Source: Zoogloea sp041917255
GTDB taxonomy: Bacteria > Pseudomonadota > Gammaproteobacteria > Burkholderiales > Rhodocyclaceae
NCBI GenBank assembly: GCA_041917255.1
Contig: JAYRYA010000017.1
Location: forward strand, 24,940 to 88,939
DNA: 64,000 bases
Direction: 5' to 3'
This document shows positions 1-6,547 of the stretch, in pieces. The first letter of the stretch is position 1, and the number at the start of each line of letters is the position of its first letter. A program made the translations under genes and the position numbers. Below the pieces are notes generated by a model. The model did no database searches. It was not told the origin of the DNA and saw only the letters and a list, made by a program, of their open reading frames with translations.

Positions 1-1
1 G

Positions 2-1018
2 CAGGATCTGCTCAAGAGCTGCGCCGAGCAGCTCAACGCCGACGTGGCCTGCTTCGTCCGCCCGGCCGAGAACCTCACCGTCTCCGCCACCAACCTCAGC
101 AGGCCGATCCACAACCTGGATCTGGTGCTGGTGGAAATGCGTGGCGACCTGTTCCGCTTCGTCTCGTCGAGCCGCTCGACGGTGGTCCTCAACGACATGA
201 AGGATTCCCGCCGGCCCTACATCTTCACCGACATGCCCTACAAGGTGCTGGCCTGCCCGGTGTTTCAGGGCCTCGAGATGCCGGCCATGCTGACCCTCCT
301 CAACCACCAGGACAAACCCGACTTCACCAACAGCGACCGCCGCCTGGGCGAGGTGATGGCCCACCAGATCTCCAACGTGATGCACATGGGCGAGATGTTC
401 GCCGAGATGCGCCGCTTCACCGAGCAGATGGCCGCCGCGCTGATCGAGGCGGTCGAAGCCAAGGACCCCTACACCCGTGGCCACTCAGAGCGCGTGCACC
501 TGCTGTCGATGCGCCTGGGCGAGGCCCTGCGCCTGCGCAACGAGGAGATGGAGAACCTCTACTGGGGGTCGCTGCTCCACGACGTCGGCAAGATCGGCAT
601 CCCCGACGCGGTGCTGTGCAAGCCAGGCCGGCTCACCAACGACGAATACACCTTCATCAAGGTGCACCCGGAGCGCTCCTACGAAATCCTGCGCCACGTG
701 GACCGCCTGAAGGGCGCCATCGGCGGTGCCCGCCACCACCAGGAAAAGTTCGATGGCACTGGCTATCCCCACGGCCTGCGGGGCTCCGACATCCCGTTGC
801 TGGCGCGGATCATCGCCGTGGCCGACACCTACGACAGCATTACCAGCTCCCGCGCCTACCGGGCCGGCAGCACCCACGAGGCGGCGGTCAAGGAGATGCG
901 TCGGGTCAGCGGCACCCAGCTCGACCCCGAACTCCTCGACATCTTCCTGCGCCTGTGCGATGACGAGCCCACCATGTTGCTGAAGATGGGCATCCGGCGG
1001 GAGTGCGACGATCACTAG
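2..1018 (+). CDS. HD-GYP domain c-di-GMP phosphodiesterase (5' partial)
   Basis: The reading frame is already open at the left edge, so the true start lies outside the window; 338 residues are visible. The first ~110 residues look like the end of a GAF-type sensor domain. An HD-GYP domain follows, with GHSERV, LLHDVGKIG (the HD pair), HHQEKFDGTGYP (the GYP signature) and ADTYDSIT. All metal-ligand motifs seem intact, so active hydrolysis of cyclic-di-GMP is expected. The stop codon (1016-1018) overlaps the start of the downstream STAS-GspE ATPase, which carries a c-di-GMP-binding type N domain. The pair probably forms a local c-di-GMP control unit for the pilus/secretion machine. The family call is firm; the biological role is inferred from position. 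Confidence 0.93.
   Translation, partial: QDLLKSCAEQLNADVACFVRPAENLTVSATNLSRPIHNLDLVLVEMRGDLFRFVSSSRSTVVLNDMKDSRRPYIFTDMPYKVLACPVFQGLEMPAMLTLLNHQDKPDFTNSDRRLGEVMAHQISNVMHMGEMFAEMRRFTEQMAAALIEAVEAKDPYTRGHSERVHLLSMRLGEALRLRNEEMENLYWGSLLHDVGKIGIPDAVLCKPGRLTNDEYTFIKVHPERSYEILRHVDRLKGAIGGARHHQEKFDGTGYPHGLRGSDIPLLARIIAVADTYDSITSSRAYRAGSTHEAAVKEMRRVSGTQLDPELLDIFLRLCDDEPTMLLKMGIRRECDDH
999..1013 (+). promoter_or_regulatory. Shine-Dalgarno and probable ATC start of the STAS-ATPase gene
   Basis: GGGAG at 999-1003 lies 7 nt before ATC at 1011-1013. The ATPase frame is open from the stop at 981 and has no ATG, GTG or TTG before GTG 1149, yet the residues before 1149 form a good STAS domain. ATC is the codon placed where a start should be, within the last codons of the HD-GYP gene. 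ACG at 1008 is the other option. Confidence 0.45.
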
Positions 1019-3053
1019 CACCGTCGTCCGCACCCGCGCGGGCACCCTCACCTACCTCGCCCCCGAAGGCGCGCTGCACGATACCGATGCAGTCAATGCC
1101 CTGGGCAGCGCCATCGACGCCTGCGCCGCCGAATACGAACTACGCATCGTGCTCGACCTGGGCAAGGTCTCGCTGCTCTCCAGCCAGGCGCTGGCCCAAC
1201 TGCTCGCCGGCAGCGCGCGGCTCGCCAGCCTCGGCGGCTGGCTGCGCCTCACCGCCCCCAACCCGCTGATCCACGACATCCTGGTGGCCACCGGGCTCAA
1301 CCGGCGCATCGAGATCTTCGACAGCGGCGGCCCCGATTCCCGCCCCCCGCCGCCGCCGGCCGCGCCCAGCGGCCAGCGCCTCGGCGACATTCTCACCGAA
1401 CGCGGCCTTGCCAAGCCGGAGCAGCTCGCCGAAGCCGCCCGGCTGCAGCGCCAGCTCGGCCTGCGCATCGGCCGCATCCTCATCGAGAAGGGCTGGGTGC
1501 CCGAGCACGAGCTGCTCCAGGCCCTCTCGGCCCAGCTCGGCGTGCCCTATCTGGCCATGCGTCCCGGCCTGTTCGACCCCGCCATCGCCGAAGCCCTGCC
1601 CCAGGACATGGCCCGCCGGCTGGGCGTGCTGCCCATGTTCCGGATCGGCAACGAGCTCACCCTCGCCACCACCGACCCGCAATCCATGCCGGTGGCCGAC
1701 GAGATCGAGCGAGCCAGCGGCTGCCGCCTGCGCTGGGTGCTGGCCGGCGCCGACGCGATCCAGAAATGCCTGTTCGAGGCCTATTCCGGCTCCGCCTACG
1801 ATCCCGACCTGATCGACGGCAACACGATGGACCTGGAGGTCATCGAGAACACCAGCCAGGCCGGCGACACCACCACCATCGACGAACTGGCCGCCGGCAG
1901 CCCGGTGATCAACCTGGTCAACTCGATCATCCAGCGGGCCATCCACGACAACGCCAGCGACATCCACCTGGAGCTCTTCCGCACCAAGGCGCGGGTGCGC
2001 TTCCGTATCGACGGCGTGCTGTACGAGGTGATGAACCCTCGGGCCGACCTCTTCCCGGCCCTCGTCTCGCGCCTCAAGGTGATGGCCAACCTGGACATCG
2101 CCGAGCGCCGCCTGCCACAAGATGGCCGCATTCAGGTATCGACCAAGGGCCGCACCGTGGACCTGCGCTTCTCGTCGCTGCCCGGCATCTACGGCGAGAA
2201 GGTGGTGCTGCGGGTGCTCGACAAGGGCACCACGGTGCTCGACCTGCACCGCCTGGGCCTGGCCGAAGGCAACCTCGCGCGCTTCCGCCGCCTGCTGGCG
2301 CGCAGCCACGGCCTGCTGCTCGTCACCGGCCCCACCGGCAGCGGCAAGACGACCACCCTCTACGGCGCCATCGACCACCTGCGCAGTATCGAGAAGAACA
2401 TCGTCACCATCGAAGACCCGGTGGAATACCAGCTCGACATCATCAACCAGAACCAGGTGAACGAGGCCGTCGGGCTGACCTTCCCGCGCATCCTGCGCCA
2501 CGTACTGCGCCAGGACCCGGACATCATCATGGTCGGCGAGATCCGCGACCGCCAGACCGCAGAGATCGCCGTGCAGGCCGCCCTCACCGGCCACCTGGTG
2601 CTGTCCACGCTCCACACCAACGACGCCGTGGGCGCGGTGGCGCGGCTGGTGGACATGGGCGTCGAGCCCTACCTGCTGTCGTCGGCGCTGATCGGCGTGA
2701 TGGCCCAGCGCCTCGTGCGGCGCATCTGCCCCGAATGCCGCAGCACCTACATCGCCCCGCCGGAGCTCGTCGAGCGCTTCGGCTGGGAAGCCCGCGGCCA
2801 GGTGATGCTGGCCCGAGGGCGGGGCTGTCGCAACTGCTACGACAGCGGCTACAAGGGCCGGCTGGCGATCCACGAGCTCATCGAGATCGACCGCCCGCTG
2901 CAGAGCCTGATCGTCGCCGACGCCGGCTACGAGGCCCTCAGCGACCATGTGAAGCGCGGCCCCACGCCGGGCCTCTTCGACGACGGGCTCGACCGGGTGC
3001 TGGCAGGCAGCACCACGCTGGAGGAAATCTCCCGCGTCGTGCTGCTGGAGTAA
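1011..3053 (+). CDS. STAS-MshEN-GspE/PilB-type assembly ATPase
   Basis: This is the cytoplasmic hexameric ATPase that drives pseudopilus or pilus assembly. Residues 1-105 resemble a STAS domain (LDLGKVSLLSSQALAQLL, then a GxLRLT strand). Residues ~120-180 hold two MshEN-type 24-residue motifs, RLGDILxxxG...Q and RIGRILIEKG...Q, separated by exactly five residues, the arrangement that binds c-di-GMP in MshE. The motor domain has Walker A GPTGSGKTTT (~res 440), an Asp box (IEDPVEYQ), Walker B/His box (IMVGEIRD, LSTLHTNDA) and a tetracysteine CPEC...CRNC zinc site. From GTG 1149 the protein would be 634 aa and lose half the STAS domain; from ATC 1011 it is 680 aa. The next gene's SD overlaps its stop. 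Family is certain; the start is not. Confidence 0.9.
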   Translation: MTSTVVRTRAGTLTYLAPEGALHDTDAVNALGSAIDACAAEYELRIVLDLGKVSLLSSQALAQLLAGSARLASLGGWLRLTAPNPLIHDILVATGLNRRIEIFDSGGPDSRPPPPPAAPSGQRLGDILTERGLAKPEQLAEAARLQRQLGLRIGRILIEKGWVPEHELLQALSAQLGVPYLAMRPGLFDPAIAEALPQDMARRLGVLPMFRIGNELTLATTDPQSMPVADEIERASGCRLRWVLAGADAIQKCLFEAYSGSAYDPDLIDGNTMDLEVIENTSQAGDTTTIDELAAGSPVINLVNSIIQRAIHDNASDIHLELFRTKARVRFRIDGVLYEVMNPRADLFPALVSRLKVMANLDIAERRLPQDGRIQVSTKGRTVDLRFSSLPGIYGEKVVLRVLDKGTTVLDLHRLGLAEGNLARFRRLLARSHGLLLVTGPTGSGKTTTLYGAIDHLRSIEKNIVTIEDPVEYQLDIINQNQVNEAVGLTFPRILRHVLRQDPDIIMVGEIRDRQTAEIAVQAALTGHLVLSTLHTNDAVGAVARLVDMGVEPYLLSSALIGVMAQRLVRRICPECRSTYIAPPELVERFGWEARGQVMLARGRGCRNCYDSGYKGRLAIHELIEIDRPLQSLIVADAGYEALSDHVKRGPTPGLFDDGLDRVLAGSTTLEEISRVVLLE

Positions 3054-3057
3054 TCCG

Positions 3058-4179
3058 ATGGCCATCGAACTCGGCCCCGCCGACGGCACGCCCATCCCCA
3101 CCGCTGCCAGCAGCGCGAAGGCTGCCTTTGCCGGCTGGAGCCAGCGCATCCAGGTGGCCGACCGGATCGCCTTCACCGAACAGCTGGCCCTCCTGCTCGA
3201 AACCGGCGTGCCGCTCCACACCGCGCTCAGCGAACTCCACGCCCAGTCGCGCCGCCCGCCGGTGAAGGCGGTGCTGGCCGCACTCCACCAGGACATCCTC
3301 GAAGGCAAGCCCCTGTCCCAGGCCCTCGCCGCCCAGCCGGAGATGTTCCCGGGCACCTACACCCATCTTGTGGCGGCCGCCGAAGAGGGCGGCTTTCTGC
3401 CCGACGTGCTGGCCCAGCTCAAGGATCTCGACGAGAAGGCCCAGAACCTGCGCGTGGCGCTGGTCTCGGCCCTCACCTACCCGGCGGTGCTGCTGGGCCT
3501 GTCGGTGATCGTCGTGGCCTTCATCCTGCTGTGGGTGTTCCCGCGCCTTGCCGATCTCTTCGCCTCCATCCACGACCGCCTGCCCGTCACCACCCTGGTG
3601 CTCATGGCCCTGTCGGACTTTCTGCACAAGTACGGCGCGCTGGTGGTGGTCGGCATCGGCGTGGTTGCGCTGGTAGGCCGGCGGGTGGTCACCTCGCCGG
3701 AAGGCCGCGCCGCCATCGAGCGGGCGGTGATGGCGACTCCGGCCCTCGGCAACATCGTGATGGGCATCCACATGGTGCGGGTGTTCCGCATCCTGTCCCT
3801 GTCGCTGTCGCGCGGCGTGCCGCTCCTCAAGGCGCTGGCCGCCAGTCAGGATATCGCCTCCACCCGCGCCCTGCGCGAGGCGATGGAACGCATGCGGGTC
3901 AGCGTCGAGGAAGGCCGCGGGCTCTCGGCGGCGCTCTCCGACACCGAGTTCATCCCGCCCCTGGCCCGCGAGATGCTCGCCACCGGCGAACGCTCCGGCC
4001 ACCTGGCCAAGGTGCTGGAGCGCCTCGCCGAGCACTACCAGCGCAAGCTCGAACAACGCCTCGCCACCCTCGCCAAGATCATCGAACCCGCGATGCTGCT
4101 GTTCATGGGTGGCCTCGTGGCCACCATCGTCAGCGCGCTGATCCTGCCGATCTTCAAGCTCTCGGCCGCGGTGCATTAG
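3058..4179 (+). CDS. GspF/PilC-type inner-membrane platform protein
   Basis: The 373-residue polytopic inner-membrane protein that couples the assembly ATPase to the growing pseudopilus. Two T2SSF repeats are visible, ~residues 35-165 (FTEQLALLLETGVPLHTAL) and ~235-360 (RVFRILSLSLSRGVPLLKAL). Hydrophobic helices include VALVSALTYPAVLLGLSVIV, a segment near residue 200, and a C-terminal helix IVSALILPIF. Length is close to the family norm of about 400. The SD (GGAG) overlaps the stop of the ATPase gene and the start lies 4 nt beyond it, so the two are translationally linked. It belongs to the 2-12666 operon. Confidence 0.95.
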   Translation: MAIELGPADGTPIPTAASSAKAAFAGWSQRIQVADRIAFTEQLALLLETGVPLHTALSELHAQSRRPPVKAVLAALHQDILEGKPLSQALAAQPEMFPGTYTHLVAAAEEGGFLPDVLAQLKDLDEKAQNLRVALVSALTYPAVLLGLSVIVVAFILLWVFPRLADLFASIHDRLPVTTLVLMALSDFLHKYGALVVVGIGVVALVGRRVVTSPEGRAAIERAVMATPALGNIVMGIHMVRVFRILSLSLSRGVPLLKALAASQDIASTRALREAMERMRVSVEEGRGLSAALSDTEFIPPLAREMLATGERSGHLAKVLERLAEHYQRKLEQRLATLAKIIEPAMLLFMGGLVATIVSALILPIFKLSAAVH

Positions 4180-4305
4180 GCGGACGGAATTCACGCAGAC
4201 TTAGAACTCGCACCTCAACTTTCGCGCGTCTCGACCGTAACCAATCCCATACCTGCTACCTGGCGGAACGCTCCCGCCCATCGCAATACAAAACCGGAGT
4301 CCGCA

Positions 4306-4821
4306 ATGAAGATTCGCCGCCCCCGCCTGCAAGACGGCTTCACGCTTGTCGAACTGCTGATCGTCGTCGTCATCCTCGGCGTACTGGCCGCCATCGCCAT
4401 TCCGCAGTTTTCCGCCTCCACCGACGACAGCAAGGCCGCGGCGCTCGACGCAACCCTGAGCAACCTGCGCACCGCCATCGAGCTTTATTACCAGCAGCAC
4501 GGCAGCTACCCCAGCGCGGTGGCCGCCGGCGGGTCCTTTGGTGCCATCAACACCGAGGCCGCCTTCCGCGATCAGCTGGTCAACTACACCAGCGCCGCCG
4601 GTGCCGCCAGCGCCACCAAGGACACCACCACCTACAAGTACGGCCCCTATCTCAAGAAGAGCACCGTCCCCGCCGACCCCTTCAAGAACGTCACTTCCGT
4701 CGAAATCGTCACCACCGGCACCCTGGGCATGACCGCCACCTCCGGCGACCCCGGCGGCTGGAAGTTCGACAACAAGACCGGCCAGCTGATCGTCAACATC
4801 GCCGCTTACCAGTCCCGCTGA
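4306..4821 (+). CDS. Major pseudopilin / type IV pilin-like protein (GspG/PilA type)
   Basis: A 171-residue prepilin. The short basic leader MKIRRPRLQDG is cut before FTLVELLIVVVILGVLAAIA, giving Phe+1, Glu+5 and a standard alpha1-N helix. The globular domain (STDDSKAAALDATLSNLRTA, YYQQHGSYP) is like GspG and the small MSHA/PilA pilins. GGAG lies 8 nt before the ATG. It follows the platform gene after a 126-nt gap, the longest inside the locus, which may carry an internal promoter or processing site; I see no clear one. It is the first of five prepilins here and the best candidate for the shaft subunit. Alternative: a minor pilin with the shaft subunit encoded elsewhere. Confidence 0.92.
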   Translation: MKIRRPRLQDGFTLVELLIVVVILGVLAAIAIPQFSASTDDSKAAALDATLSNLRTAIELYYQQHGSYPSAVAAGGSFGAINTEAAFRDQLVNYTSAAGAASATKDTTTYKYGPYLKKSTVPADPFKNVTSVEIVTTGTLGMTATSGDPGGWKFDNKTGQLIVNIAAYQSR

Positions 4822-4831
4822 TCCTGCCGCC

Positions 4832-5404
4832 GTGGCAGCGCCCGGCATCCGCCCCGCCCGCAGCGGCGGGGTGACCCTGATCGAACTGCTCATCGCCGTC
4901 GGCATCCTCGCCATGCTTGCCGCCTCGGTTGCCCCGCTCCTGTCCGCCACCAGCCGCCCCGCCCAGACGCTCGAAGCCGCAGAGCAGATCGCCGCGGCCC
5001 TGCGCTTTGCCCGCGACGAGGCGCAGCGCACCCAGACCCCTTGCGGCGTCACCTTCGCCAGCGGCGCCGCCAGTGACAGCTACAAGGTCCATGTGCTGAA
5101 CACCGCCACTGCGCCGCCCACCCCGCTCTACACCGCACTTCATCCGCTGTCGCGCCAGCTGTACGGCGAAACCCTCGGCAGCGACAGCCGCTATCCCGAC
5201 ACGCGCCTCGACAGCGCCCTCGTCGTGCTGCCTGTGGGCACCACCAGCGCCCTTTCCTTCCTGGCCGACGGCGCCCCGGCGACCACCCAGGGCAGCGCGC
5301 TCCAGCGCCTGACCAGCGGCAGCGCCCGGGTGCGCGTCCAGGCCGGCAGCCACACCCGCGACGTGCTGGTGGACGCGGAGACCGGCCGCATCACCGTTCA
5401 GTGA
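4832..5404 (+). CDS. GspH/FimT-type minor pseudopilin
   Basis: A 190-residue prepilin with leader MAAPGIRPARSGG before VTLIELLIAVGILAMLAASV, so Val+1 and Glu+5. The body fits GspH/FimT: a helix rich in Ala and Arg (AAALRFARDEAQR) typical of the family, and a C-terminal strand ending in DAETGRITV. Start is GTG 4832, 10 nt after the major pseudopilin stop. No strong SD is visible, so translation may be coupled. As a minor pseudopilin it would sit at or near the tip complex that primes assembly. The family call rests on N-terminus, length and the C-terminal TGR motif. Confidence 0.85.
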   Translation: MAAPGIRPARSGGVTLIELLIAVGILAMLAASVAPLLSATSRPAQTLEAAEQIAAALRFARDEAQRTQTPCGVTFASGAASDSYKVHVLNTATAPPTPLYTALHPLSRQLYGETLGSDSRYPDTRLDSALVVLPVGTTSALSFLADGAPATTQGSALQRLTSGSARVRVQAGSHTRDVLVDAETGRITVQ

Positions 5405-5408
5405 CCCC

Positions 5409-5822
5409 ATGAAGCGGCAACGCGGATTCGGCTATATCGAGGCGCTCGTGGCGGTGGTGCTGCTCGCCATCGCCATCGTGCCCGCGCTCGATGCCCTCGC
5501 CAACGCCATGCGCGGCGCCCCCACCGCCGACCAGTACGACGACCTGTGGCAAGCCGTCGCCGACAAGCTGTCCGCGACCGCCGGCGCACGCTTCGACGAC
5601 CTGGACGCTGCCGCCACCCTGGCAGGCAGCTCGACCACCGCCAGCACGTTTTCCGATGCCAGCGGCACCACCCCGCGGGTGCTCGTCTACCTGAGCCGCT
5701 ACGACGGCGACAACGCCGACGGTGACAACAACCCCTTCACCGGTACCGACGCCGACCTGATCTGGATCCGTGCCGCCATCGTCGACCCACCTGTCGACAT
5801 GACCACCCTGGTGACCCGATGA
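5409..5822 (+). CDS. Short minor pseudopilin (GspI/PilV-like)
   Basis: A 137-residue prepilin with leader MKRQRG before FGYIEALVAVVLLAIAIVPAL, so Phe+1 and Glu+5. The Tyr at +3 and Ile at +4 differ from the usual TLxE but keep the hydrophobic character. The small body (DQYDDLWQAVADKLSATAGA, then an Asp/Thr-rich tail) fits the GspI/PilV size class. The stop overlaps the next start (ATGA at 5819-5822), so the products are likely made in fixed ratio. It lies at the usual GspI position between the H-like and J-like genes. The subtype call is by order and length. Confidence 0.82.
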   Translation: MKRQRGFGYIEALVAVVLLAIAIVPALDALANAMRGAPTADQYDDLWQAVADKLSATAGARFDDLDAAATLAGSSTTASTFSDASGTTPRVLVYLSRYDGDNADGDNNPFTGTDADLIWIRAAIVDPPVDMTTLVTR

Positions 5823-6547
5823 ACGCCCAGCGCGGCATTGCGCTCGCCGAACTGCTGGTCGCCGCGGTGATCGCCGCGCTGGTGCTGGGCAGCCTCGGCG
5901 CGGTCGTGGCCGGCATGCACCAGGGCGATGCCGTGCTCGGCGAGCGGGCCATGCTCCGGCGGGACGCCCGGCTGGCGCTCGACCGCATCGCGGCGATGGT
6001 GGAGGGAAGCACCCGCCTGATGGTCCCCCTGGAAGCCACCACCACTGCCCGCGACGTGATCGCCGTCGCGCTCCCACCCACGCTCGACCGCAACGGCGAC
6101 GGCTACGCCGATGCCGACAACAACAAGAACGGCACCGTGGACGACGACCTGCCGGCCGACGAAACCAACGACGGCGGCGCGGGCATCATCGGCATCGACG
6201 ACGACGGCGACGGCGCGGTGGATAACGGCACCAGCTTCATCGACAACGACGAGAAGGGCACCACTGGCAGCGCGCCGGTCGCCCCGAAGACCGGCGCCGA
6301 CTGGATCGACCCGGTCGTGTACTACCGGGTTGGCACCCAGTTGATGGAGCGCCTGCCCAACGTCGCCCCGTTCAACGGCAACGATTACACCGTGCGCCCC
6401 ATCGCCGACAACGTCACCGCCTTCAGCGTCACCCGTGTCGCCACCGGCAACCGCCGCGGGCGCGAGGTGCTCATCCAGCTCACCCTCGCCGGACCGGGCG
6501 GCGAAACCGGCAGCTGGACCCGCCGCCTGCGGGTGGGCGCACGATGA
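5819..6547 (+). CDS. GspJ/PilW-like minor pseudopilin with Asp-rich calcium loops
   Basis: A 242-residue prepilin with leader MNAQRG before IALAELLVAAVIAALVLGSL (Glu+5 present). The central part (~res 85-145) is crowded with DxNxDG-type loops: DRNGDGYADAD, DNNKNGTVDDD and DDDGDGAVDNG. They look like EF-hand/dockerin or thrombospondin-3 calcium loops. The C-terminus (FSVTRVATGNRRGREVLIQL) fits the GspJ/PilW strand that packs against GspK. It overlaps both neighbours by ATGA. Calcium stabilises tip subunits in characterised type II systems; calcium binding here is inferred from the motifs alone. Confidence 0.82.
   Translation: MNAQRGIALAELLVAAVIAALVLGSLGAVVAGMHQGDAVLGERAMLRRDARLALDRIAAMVEGSTRLMVPLEATTTARDVIAVALPPTLDRNGDGYADADNNKNGTVDDDLPADETNDGGAGIIGIDDDGDGAVDNGTSFIDNDEKGTTGSAPVAPKTGADWIDPVVYYRVGTQLMERLPNVAPFNGNDYTVRPIADNVTAFSVTRVATGNRRGREVLIQLTLAGPGGETGSWTRRLRVGAR

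Noticed and set aside
1140..3356. Long minus-strand ORF (738 aa) opposite the assembly ATPase
   Set aside because: GC-rich third positions leave the antisense frame open; the product has no motif, and the plus strand holds a clear ATPase.
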